This document shows positions 19,401 through 26,478 of a stretch of DNA of 56,680 nt, piece by piece. The translations under genes and the position numbers were made by a program. The stretch is from CAZLQF01 sp964561545 (GTDB lineage: Bacteria > Bacteroidota > Bacteroidia > CAILMK01 > CAYYUA01), in NCBI GenBank assembly GCA_964561545.1, contig CAZLQF010000017.1:1-56680 (forward strand). The letters are read 5' to 3'. The number at the start of each line of letters is the position of its first letter. Position 1 is the stretch's first letter. The notes under the pieces are model-generated. The model worked only from the letters and a program-made list of their open reading frames with translations. It was not told where the DNA came from and did not search any database.

Positions 19401-19805
19401 TTAAACCTTTACCACGAGCTGAATAAATTTAACAATGAACAGGATTTACAGCATTTTGCCGAAAAGCTTAAAGACCGTTTTGGCCCTATCCCCAGCGCCA
19501 CTGAAGAATTGCTGGATACAATCCGGTTAAAATGGGTCGCTATGGATATGGGCATTGAAAAATTGGTACTCAAGAATGGCAAGCTTAAAGCCACTTTCAT
19601 TGGCTCAGAAGACCAAAATGCTTTTTACCAGTCTGAAAAGTTTGGTACCATTTTGAATTATGTTCAGGAACATCCTCAAAGATGTCAGTTCGACCAAAAG
19701 CAGGAAGGTTTGCAATTAACGATCCAAAAAATAGGTGGTGTTCAGGATGCTCTCCAAACACTCCAAGCCATTATGAACGACCAGGAGGCAGTAGAAAGTA
19801 CTTGA
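16449..19805 (+). CDS. mfd: Transcription-repair coupling factor
   Basis: 1118 aa. Mfd displaces RNA polymerase stalled at lesions and recruits UvrA. Visible parts: a UvrB-like N-terminal region (RGGIIDIFSFANDKPYRVELF), the RNA-polymerase-interacting domain (LHPGDYVTHVDHGVGVYRGL), a RecG-like translocase with Walker A GDVGFGKTE (about 583-591), DEEQ motif II (about 683-686), TLTATPIPRTLQFS, and the TRG-like end MRGRVGRANIKAYAYML. The start is TTG 16449: a stop codon (TAA) lies two codons upstream in frame, and the next in-frame ATG is at about residue 54, inside the conserved domain. Confidence 0.97.
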   Translation: MNHQDLLHKYSSQTLIQEILDGHKQHKNLKVHLAGLKGSAKGILTAAFYSQSAMHQLVILPNKEAAYYTMNDIQSFLDDKKIHFFPAPYKKDQPFGEHDNGAILERTEVLNAIQHPSTNGHLIVTYPEALCEKVITQEALNDNTFEIKVGDQLDMDFIIEFLVEYGFERTDFVFEAGTFSIRGGIIDIFSFANDKPYRVELFEDRIDSIRVFDPETQLSEKKLNSVTIIPNIEEHEGKTSYVPFLDYLPNNTLVFYNDLAFAHEIIQKFRNEAIQAQQTNANTFKSDPSVLFDDPDEFVARIREFPAIDFGTQSYFPPDLSYNFDMIPQPPFNKNFELLTETLNSNEKEGYTNLIFSESSKQVERIYAIFEDQEANVNFIPIYKSLHEGYVDREHKIACYTEHQIFNRYHRYKGNHYYAGKKALTLKELQDLHPGDYVTHVDHGVGVYRGLTKMEVQGKVQEAVRLEYKGGDQLYVNIHSLHKITRYSSKEGKKPTLNKLGTNKWANLKSRAKRKVKDIARDLIKLYAQRKAQRGFKFSPDNYLQTELEASFLYEDTPDQASATEDVKKDMEHEYPMDRLICGDVGFGKTEIAMRAAFKAIADNKQVAILVPTTVLCLQHYKTFKERFEDFPVTIDYISRFRPQKQQKQTLKKLNEGEVDLIIGTHRLTGKDINFNKLGLLIIDEEQKFGVSAKEKLKALKVNVDTLTLTATPIPRTLQFSLMKARDLSVINTPPPNRQPVETHIEVFNNDTIQNAIEYEISRDGQVFFVHNRVKDIYQVHDTLRELVPDAKIAVAHGQMEGRKLEEIMLNFVEGFYDVLLSTSIIENGLDIANANTIIINQAQNFGLSDLYQMRGRVGRANIKAYAYMLTPPQSVITQEARLRLSAIEEFNDLGSGFNIAMRDLDIRGAGNLLGAEQSGFIAEVGFEMYQKILDEAIEELKHDEFHDLFKDEEEHVYSSKDCQIETDLELLIPDHYVTNVDERLNLYHELNKFNNEQDLQHFAEKLKDRFGPIPSATEELLDTIRLKWVAMDMGIEKLVLKNGKLKATFIGSEDQNAFYQSEKFGTILNYVQEHPQRCQFDQKQEGLQLTIQKIGGVQDALQTLQAIMNDQEAVEST

Positions 19806-19830
19806 TTGGGGAAATTTAACTATTTTAAAA

Positions 19831-20859
19831 CTACAATGCCTGGTAATTCATATTTTCTACTACTTCCAGCGTCTCATTCAACATTTCATCGGTAATGTCC
19901 AAATGGGTAACCATCCTGATCCATTGATCGCCAAAAGGTACAGCTAAGACACCTTGCTCCTTTAGACGTGCTAAAAAATCCGAAACATTAATAGCCTGAG
20001 CTAATTCAAAAACCACAATGTTGGTTTGGGCCGGCAATACTTGCTTAATGTACGGCAGGGATTTTAGATGGGCCACAAGTTTTTGGGCTTGATTATGATC
20101 CTCCTTAAGCCTTTCCACGTGATGATCCAGTGCATATTCAGCAGCAGCTGCCAAATATCCAGCTTGCCGCAAACCACCGCCCATTACTTTCCTAATTCTA
20201 AGCGATTGTTGAATAAAATCTTCAGAACCAATAATTACCGAGCCTGCCGGAATGCCCAAGCCTTTTGAGAAGCAAATGGAAATGCTGTCAAATAAGCAAC
20301 CCACCTTCTCCGGCTGTTCACCGGTCTCAACCAAGGCATTGAATAGCCGTGCTCCGTCTAAATGGAGTTGAAGGTCATGCTGATCACAAACCGCTCTGAT
20401 GGCTTTCATTTGGTCCAATGGCCAAATACTACCGCCACCGTGATTGCAGGTATTCTCAATGACCACCAGTTTGGATAAAGGTTTATGGATATCTTTAGGG
20501 TTAATGGCAGTTTCTACCTGATCAGCGGTGAACAGCCCTCTTCTTCCCTTGACAGGTCTAACAGAGGCTCCGGAATTAAACGCAATGCCGCCACCTTCGT
20601 ACCGGTAAACGTGGGCTTCCTGATCACAAATGATTTCGTGGCCTGGTTGCGTATGGACCTTGATGCTGATCTGGTTGGTCATCGTTCCCGAGGGGCAAAA
20701 CAGGGCTGCCTCTTTCCCAAAAAGCTTGGCAATGCGCTCTTGAAATTGATTGACAGTGGGGTCATCTCCAAAGACATCATCGCCAACTGAGGCATTGGAC
20801 ATGGCTTCGAGCATGGGTTGAGTTGGCTTGGTTACCGTATCACTTCGTAAATCGATCAT
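19831..20859 (-). CDS. ltaE: Low-specificity L-threonine aldolase
   Basis: 342 aa, PLP fold type I. It cleaves threonine or allo-threonine to glycine and acetaldehyde. Signatures: MIDLRSDTVTKPTQPML N-terminus, GDDVFGDDPTVNQ, EAALFCPSGTMTNQ, HLDGARLFNA (Asp contacting the pyridine N), and the PLP lysine in SICFSKGLGIPAGSVIIG. Full family length. It converges with mfd, with the two stops only about 25 bp apart, and is upstream of nothing in an operon. Confidence 0.95.
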   Translation of the reverse strand: MIDLRSDTVTKPTQPMLEAMSNASVGDDVFGDDPTVNQFQERIAKLFGKEAALFCPSGTMTNQISIKVHTQPGHEIICDQEAHVYRYEGGGIAFNSGASVRPVKGRRGLFTADQVETAINPKDIHKPLSKLVVIENTCNHGGGSIWPLDQMKAIRAVCDQHDLQLHLDGARLFNALVETGEQPEKVGCLFDSISICFSKGLGIPAGSVIIGSEDFIQQSLRIRKVMGGGLRQAGYLAAAAEYALDHHVERLKEDHNQAQKLVAHLKSLPYIKQVLPAQTNIVVFELAQAINVSDFLARLKEQGVLAVPFGDQWIRMVTHLDITDEMLNETLEVVENMNYQAL

Positions 20860-20888
20860 GGGTCCTATATTTTAAAAGCCTGCTCAAT

Positions 20889-21494
20889 TTACAAAATTCC
20901 AAGCTTTGATAGGAAATGAAGGCCAAGAGAAGGTTGGAGAAGGATGGTAAAAACAAACCCATAGACAGCTCCATAAAAGTGGGCATCGTGGTCAATATTG
21001 TCTTGCCCTTTATTGGCCATATAGGCAGAAAATACCAGGTATAGAACACCAAGTAGGATAGCCGGAAGCGGCAACAAACCCCAGATGTAGATCATGCTCA
21101 ACGGTTGGAAGACTATACTGGCAAAGACAATGGCTGACACAGCTCCGGAAGCCCCCAAACTGTTAAACCCCGGGTTGTTTTGATGCTTCATAAAACTCGG
21201 AATGTCTGAAACAACCAAAGATCCAATGTAGAGCAGTAGAAAATTGAAAATGTATTGATCGCCAAAAGCACTTTGGTAGTAGGCTTCTACATTTCTTCCA
21301 AATGAATAAAATACCAACATGTTGATGATCAAATGGATCCAATCGCCATGAACCAAACCGGAAGTTAAAAAGCGGTGATATTGATTCCGAGCCTTCACTA
21401 TATATGGATTGAAAAGCATTTGCTGGTAAAGCTGATGATTGGAAAAGGCTATTATTGAAACACCAATGGTTATGAGGAAAATAATGAGGGTCAT
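20889..21494 (-). CDS. Rhomboid family intramembrane serine protease
   Basis: 201 aa, about six transmembrane helices. Catalytic serine in GASGAVSAIVFASIVF (GxSG motif) and catalytic histidine in a later helix (HDAHFYGAVYGF). Upstream, the HxxxNM-like element IHLIINMLVFYSFG supports the family. It would cleave transmembrane substrates within the inner membrane; substrates are unknown. It lies 29 bp upstream of ltaE on the same strand and may be co-transcribed with it. Confidence 0.9.
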   Translation of the reverse strand: MTLIIFLITIGVSIIAFSNHQLYQQMLFNPYIVKARNQYHRFLTSGLVHGDWIHLIINMLVFYSFGRNVEAYYQSAFGDQYIFNFLLLYIGSLVVSDIPSFMKHQNNPGFNSLGASGAVSAIVFASIVFQPLSMIYIWGLLPLPAILLGVLYLVFSAYMANKGQDNIDHDAHFYGAVYGFVFTILLQPSLGLHFLSKLGIL

Positions 21495-21749
21495 TTGTTT
21501 GGAGCGTGGATTTTAAATGTGCAGTATGTAGAAGTTGTATTTAATATGCTGGTTTTAAAGCTTGTTCCATTTCGTGCATTGCCTAATTTTTTTAGCAATG
21601 TGAAACTTGAGTTGCCCTAAATTTATTGGCTTTATGCAATAATAATCCTTTAGTATTGTTTTGCAAATGAAAGCCATATTTTCCAAAAAACTTTTTAATT
21701 TAGTTTTTTGATTGGGTAGTAAATCAGCTCCAACCTAAAATAAGAAGGA

Positions 21750-23120
21750 ATGCTGCAATATCATGCGATTAATACGGATCTATACGAATTGACCATGGCA
21801 GCTGGTTATTTTGACCAGAACCATAGCCATGAAGCCTCTTTTGATTTGTTTACCCGGAAACTTCCTGAAAATCGGAATTACCTGGTCGTAGCGGGTATTG
21901 AACAGGCCATGGATTATATTAACAACCTTGAATTTTCAGACAAAGAAGTTGACTATTTACGCAGCCTACCAACCTTTCAACATGTAAGTGATGCGTTTTT
22001 TGATTATCTTAGAACATTCAGGTTTACAGGGGATGTTTATGCGATGGATGAAGGAGAAATTGCCTTTCCTGACGAATCCATCCTTCAGGTGCACGCTCCC
22101 ATTGTAGAGGCACAAATCATTGAGACTTACTTGCTTGCCACTATCCAGCACCAAACGATGATCGCCTCCAAAGCCGCAAGGGTGGTTAATACGGCTAATA
22201 GGTATGATCAGGAACGCCCCATTCTGGAATTTGGCAGTAGAAGGGCTCATGGCCCTGAAGCCGGGGTGCTTGCAGGCAGGGCTGCTTATATAGCAGGTGC
22301 TAAAGGTACTTCCAATAGTTTGGCCGGTTTCCAATATGGTATGCCTGTTTCCGGTACAATGGCGCACGCCTGGATCATGTCCTTTGAAGATGAAATGAAG
22401 GCTTTTCAAAAATTTCATGATACCTACCGTGAACAAGCTATTCTTTTGGTTGATACTTATGATACACTGGAAGGAGTTAGGAAAGCTACCAAACTGAACA
22501 AGCCTTTCAAGGGAGTTCGATTGGACAGTGGAAACTTGGTTGAATTAAGTAAAGGAGCCCGTAAAATTCTTGACGATGCTGGTTACCAAGACGCTCAAAT
22601 CTTTGCCAGCGGTGACCTTAACGAATACCGGATTAAAGAAATATTGGATGCAGGCGCCCCGATTGATGCTTTTGGAGTGGGCACGCAACTGAGCACCGCT
22701 GCAGATGCGCCCTATCTTCAAATGGTCTATAAGCTTTCAGAATATCATAAAAATGAGCAACCAGCTTATACATTGAAATTAAGCAAAAATAAGAAAACTT
22801 TACCTGGCCTTAAGCAGGTTTATCGTTACTATGATGAGCATGGAACCATGGATCACGATGAAATAGCTTTAATGGAGGAAAAAAAGAATGATGGAACACC
22901 TTTAGTTCATCCCTATTTTGAAAATGGTGAATTAAAACGTAAATACAGTGATATCCATGATATTAGAGCAAAAACCCTAAACAGGCTAAAAATGTTACCG
23001 GCCAATTTGCATAACATTGAAGAAAAGGCCCATTACCCTGTAAAAACAACCGAGCAATTGGACGAAGTGACCGAACAAGTGAAGCAAAGGATTTTGCAGC
23101 AAGAGCCACATGATTCGTAG
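21750..23120 (+). CDS. pncB: Nicotinate phosphoribosyltransferase
   Basis: 456 aa. It makes nicotinate mononucleotide from nicotinate and PRPP with ATP hydrolysis (Preiss-Handler NAD salvage). Signatures: N-terminal TDLYELTMAAGYF, FDLFTRKLPENRNYLVVAGIEQ, the phospho-acceptor histidine segment FGSRRAHGPEAG (H about 167), VDTYDT, FKGVRLDSGNL and AFGVGTQLSTAADAP. The nearby nadA-nadB pair (33-36 kb) supplies the de novo route, so both NAD routes are encoded within 15 kb. Confidence 0.95.
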   Translation: MLQYHAINTDLYELTMAAGYFDQNHSHEASFDLFTRKLPENRNYLVVAGIEQAMDYINNLEFSDKEVDYLRSLPTFQHVSDAFFDYLRTFRFTGDVYAMDEGEIAFPDESILQVHAPIVEAQIIETYLLATIQHQTMIASKAARVVNTANRYDQERPILEFGSRRAHGPEAGVLAGRAAYIAGAKGTSNSLAGFQYGMPVSGTMAHAWIMSFEDEMKAFQKFHDTYREQAILLVDTYDTLEGVRKATKLNKPFKGVRLDSGNLVELSKGARKILDDAGYQDAQIFASGDLNEYRIKEILDAGAPIDAFGVGTQLSTAADAPYLQMVYKLSEYHKNEQPAYTLKLSKNKKTLPGLKQVYRYYDEHGTMDHDEIALMEEKKNDGTPLVHPYFENGELKRKYSDIHDIRAKTLNRLKMLPANLHNIEEKAHYPVKTTEQLDEVTEQVKQRILQQEPHDS

Positions 23121-23194
23121 ATCACTAAATGGGATTGTTATTGAATATGGCACGCATTTGCTATTTAATATTTCCAATAAAATAGAATAAGCTT

Positions 23195-24400
23195 ATGCGC
23201 TGGATAGTACTAATTCAAATCATCTTAATTTTAGTTGTTTCTGGTACTTATGCTCAGGATAACAAGCCGCCCAGAGACCACCAATGGGAACTAAGGGTTA
23301 ATGGGGGATTGGATAATAGTAACATCGTTTCTGGTGGTGAGCGGGTCGGGGCCACCATTACTTTTCCTTATTTAGGTCCGGGTATTAAATTTCCCATTTC
23401 CCAAAATTGGAATATCGAAGCTTATGGCCTTTTTAGCAATAGAGGCACCAGCTATGAAAACCCTTTTTACAAGCAACGTTTGATGTACCTTGATATCCCT
23501 GTCAAGCTTCGTTATAAAATAATTGATGGTTTTCAACTGTTCGGAGGTGGGCAATATTCTTATTTTCTTGGGGAAAACACCTATGTTGGTGAAGACCGGG
23601 AAAAACCTAACGATTTGGAAGTACCGACCGTGAGTAATGTTGATCTTATGGCTCAGGTAGGGTTTGGACTCACCTTGGGTAAGCATTGGGATTTGAACTT
23701 TTCTTACAATCGCTCACTGACCACCATTCACAATAATTACCATTTTTCAATGGCAAGGGTTGGGGTCACTTACAACATTGGTAAAAATATTTTTCCGGAT
23801 CGGGAGGAAACAGCGGATTCCAAGTTTAGAAATGCAAAAGAAAATAAAAAGGCAGCCAAAGCAAGCATTGCGCATCAACATGCAAGGAAGCTTAAAAATG
23901 GGGTTTTATTGGTTAGGTTGAATTCCTCCAATAATCAAATTCAACAACTATTAGATCAAGGCAAGTACCGTGAGGCCTACAGCGTTGAGCTTAACCAAAA
24001 ACTTGAAAATGAAAAAGTGATGAGCGCTTTTAATTCGCAATATACCTTTTCTCAGCAGACTTACTTCTTTCATAATCATAAAAGTAAAGCAATCAAGAAT
24101 GAAAATTACCAGGATGTAGTTTTTAATGCCAATGGAATGCCATTGGATTCACCTATTGATGACTCCAGTCGGGTTTACATAGCTACCATCGGCAATATTT
24201 GGTTTGAAGATTTTCAACAATATTTTTCAGGTATTGCCATCCTGGATGATGCGTTTAACCAGCTTAAGGATCCTTTTCCTTACTTTGTGCGAAATTATAG
24301 CTCTCTGGGTTTGCTGGGCGTAAACAGAGATTACGCATCAATGGTCGATCAATTGAACAAAAATCTTAAGGACTATTACAAGGAGCAGACCTTTGAATAA
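23195..24400 (+). CDS. Outer-membrane beta-barrel protein with C-terminal extension
   Basis: 401 aa. Signal peptide (MRWIVLIQIILILVVSGTYAQ) followed by an outer-membrane beta-barrel-type domain (about 25-200). It has alternating strands such as WELRVNGGLD, YLDIPVKLRYKIIDGFQLFGGGQYSYFLG and MARVGVTYNIGKNI. A further 190 residues are helical and basic near KENKKAAKASIAHQHARKLK, then globular and unrecognised. The first half resembles porin-family proteins of Bacteroidota; the second half is unassigned. Same strand as pncB, 75 bp downstream. Confidence 0.7.
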   Translation: MRWIVLIQIILILVVSGTYAQDNKPPRDHQWELRVNGGLDNSNIVSGGERVGATITFPYLGPGIKFPISQNWNIEAYGLFSNRGTSYENPFYKQRLMYLDIPVKLRYKIIDGFQLFGGGQYSYFLGENTYVGEDREKPNDLEVPTVSNVDLMAQVGFGLTLGKHWDLNFSYNRSLTTIHNNYHFSMARVGVTYNIGKNIFPDREETADSKFRNAKENKKAAKASIAHQHARKLKNGVLLVRLNSSNNQIQQLLDQGKYREAYSVELNQKLENEKVMSAFNSQYTFSQQTYFFHNHKSKAIKNENYQDVVFNANGMPLDSPIDDSSRVYIATIGNIWFEDFQQYFSGIAILDDAFNQLKDPFPYFVRNYSSLGLLGVNRDYASMVDQLNKNLKDYYKEQTFE

Positions 24401-24527
24401 AACCCCCTTGCAATATTCGGATGGCTTAATTTCCACCTAAAACCTGACTTCAGAACTTTTTACGAACAAATTTTGTGCTACGTGTTCTATTGATTCCAAA
24501 GTTCTTTTAAAAGTTAAGTTAAAGAAG

Positions 24528-25469
24528 CTAAGCTTTTTCGGAGCTATCAATTTTTCCGGCCAACAAATAAAGGGCTGCCATACGGATGGCCACCCCATTC
24601 TCCACCTGATCTAAAATCATGGAATGGTCAGAATCTGCTACATCACTTTCTATTTCAATCCCCCTGTTCATAGGGCCCGGATGCATGACGGTTATGGTTT
24701 TGTTGAGTTGATCCAAATGATGTTTGGTCAAGCCATAGGTCATGGCATATTCGCGTAAACTTGGAAAATAGCCGGCATGCTGGCGTTCAAGTTGAAGTCT
24801 TAAAACATTCGCTACGTCACACCATTTCAAGGCTTCCTCTAAATCGTAAGTAACCTTGACATTCAGGCTTTCCATGAAATGGGGCACCAAGGTGGGCGGG
24901 CCGCAAACCATTACTTCAGCTCCCAATTTTTGGAGGCAAAAAATATTGGAAAGGGATACCCTTGAGTGCGTGATGTCACCAATAATGGCAACTTTTAATC
25001 CTTGTAAGCCACCCATTCGTTCTTTGATCGAATAAGCATCTAACAGCGCCTGGGTTGGATGTTCATGGGTCCCATCTCCAGCATTTACAATTTGGGCATC
25101 GATATGTTGAGATAAAAAATTGGCAGCTCCGTTGTGAGGATGGCGCATTACGAGCATGTCAACCTTCATGGCCAAGATGTTATTAACCGTGTCCAATAGG
25201 GTCTCACCTTTTTTCACAGAAGAAGTTGAGGCGCTAAAATTCAGATTATCGGCTGAAAGCCTTTTTTCCGCAAGTTCAAAGGAGATCCGCGTGCGTGTTG
25301 AGCTTTCAAAAAATACATTGGCAATGGTTACATCCCGTAAGCTCGGTACCTTCTTGATGGGCCGGTTAATCACTTCTTTGAAATTATCAGCTGTTTCAAA
25401 GATCAGGTTAATGTCTTCTGATGAAAGTGCTTTGATGCCTATTAAATTCCTTACACTGAGTGATTCCAT
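24528..25469 (-). CDS. pyrB: Aspartate carbamoyltransferase catalytic subunit
   Basis: 313 aa from ATG 25469; an in-frame TTG two codons earlier is less likely. It forms N-carbamoyl-aspartate in pyrimidine synthesis. Motifs: carbamoyl-phosphate loop FFESSTRTRISFE, TSSVKKGETLLDT (active-site lysine donated to the neighbouring subunit), MRHPHNGAANFL, HPTQALLDAYSI, VMHPGPMNRGIEI. The class lacks a dedicated PyrI here. It is downstream of pyrR on the same strand, with a structured 160-bp spacer. Confidence 0.97.
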   Translation of the reverse strand: MESLSVRNLIGIKALSSEDINLIFETADNFKEVINRPIKKVPSLRDVTIANVFFESSTRTRISFELAEKRLSADNLNFSASTSSVKKGETLLDTVNNILAMKVDMLVMRHPHNGAANFLSQHIDAQIVNAGDGTHEHPTQALLDAYSIKERMGGLQGLKVAIIGDITHSRVSLSNIFCLQKLGAEVMVCGPPTLVPHFMESLNVKVTYDLEEALKWCDVANVLRLQLERQHAGYFPSLREYAMTYGLTKHHLDQLNKTITVMHPGPMNRGIEIESDVADSDHSMILDQVENGVAIRMAALYLLAGKIDSSEKA

Positions 25470-25554
25470 TCCCAATTATCAATTTAAAAGTATTGGTATT
25501 GCGTAGTTAAAACGCCTGATTTACAATCTACTTGTACCAAACTACTGTTTTATC

Positions 25555-25636
25555 AAAAAATGAGTAAGCGCTTAAGCTCAAAACCGAAAGATGAGCTTTT
25601 ATTGCTTTTGAACGTAACCCATGCTTCTTACTCATT
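25555..25636 (-). promoter_or_regulatory. Structured pyrR-pyrB spacer: long-range stem with T-tract
   Basis: Read on the minus strand, the arm AATGAGTAAG (25636-25627, overlapping the pyrR stop) pairs perfectly over 10 bp with CTTACTCATT (25568-25559). The 3' arm runs into six Ts (25560-25555). Inside the loop a second hairpin, AAGCTC/GAGCTT (25598-25593 with 25579-25574), can form. This is the layout of an intrinsic terminator or attenuator between pyrR and pyrB. No match to the known PyrR-binding loop consensus was recognised. Confidence 0.5.
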
Positions 25637-26168
25637 GATTCAGTAACCATACCTTGTTTGCCCCTTCTGTAGCTTCCCATTCCACTTTTACTTGCTGGGA
25701 TGCTCTGGTGTCAACTTGCATGCCCACATAATCGGGTTCAACCGGTAATTGCCTGCTGTATCGCCGGTCTACCAAAACCAAAAACTCAACTTTTGAGGGC
25801 CTGCCATAATCAAGCATGGCGTCTAAGCCAGCTCTTACGGTCCGCCCTGTGTAAAGCACATCATCGATCATTATGACGTTTTTACCCTCCATCAGGAAAT
25901 TAATGTCACTTGAACTTGGAATGATGGGTTCATCTCTTCTTCTAAAATCATCCCTGTAAAAGGTGGTATCCAAATTACCAATGGCAAAGTCGTGGTCACC
26001 CAAGATGCTTTTCAAACGATGATGAATGGATTGGGCAAGGTAAATACCCCGTGGTTGTAGACCAATGAGCGCTGTTGATTGAAATGGGTCGTGATTTTCA
26101 ATCAATTCGTAGCATAGGCGGGTAATGGTGATCTCGAATTGCTCCTTTTCAAGGATAATTGCCGACAT
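25632..26168 (-). CDS. pyrR: Bifunctional pyr operon regulator / uracil phosphoribosyltransferase
   Basis: 178 aa, type I phosphoribosyltransferase fold. PRPP-binding motif VIMIDDVLYTGRTVRAGLDA, N-terminal IGLQPRGIYLAQ, basic surface DTTFYRDDFRRRDEP, and VEFLVLVDRRYSRQLPVEPDYVGM. In Firmicutes PyrR binds pyr leader RNA with UMP to cause termination. Here it is the first gene of pyrR-pyrB, and the spacer has a terminator-like fold, so attenuation of pyrB is possible (inference). Confidence 0.95.
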   Translation of the reverse strand: MSAIILEKEQFEITITRLCYELIENHDPFQSTALIGLQPRGIYLAQSIHHRLKSILGDHDFAIGNLDTTFYRDDFRRRDEPIIPSSSDINFLMEGKNVIMIDDVLYTGRTVRAGLDAMLDYGRPSKVEFLVLVDRRYSRQLPVEPDYVGMQVDTRASQQVKVEWEATEGANKVWLLNQ

Positions 26169-26478
26169 AAATGGGCTGTTTGTGGCGCTAAATTTATGAA
26201 ATGTTTCAATTTGATGAAGGCCATCGTAGAAATTGTTTGATTGGCCTTTTGATGCATGGTTGAACAGTTTTTGGATTCAAAATAACCCACAATTGGGGAT
26301 TTATTACTTCTAACCCGCCATGTTTGTCCACTTTTGTGGATAACTTGCCCTCTCCTCGCTTTAAATTCTTTACGATTTTTGACTTGAATAAGTTTATCAA
26401 TAAGTGCGCTTAAAGGGTATTGATGCATTAATTCAGGGTTTATAATCTAAAAAATTGAACGTCATCTATTTTAATAAA

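Noticed and set aside
25560..25636. Firmicutes-type PyrR binding loop
   Set aside because: The loop sequence does not match the known anti-terminator binding consensus; only the terminator-like stem is supported.
26102..26428. 108-codon minus-strand frame overlapping the pyrR start
   Set aside because: Overlaps a well-supported gene and has random composition (many Ser/Arg/Lys runs without pattern).
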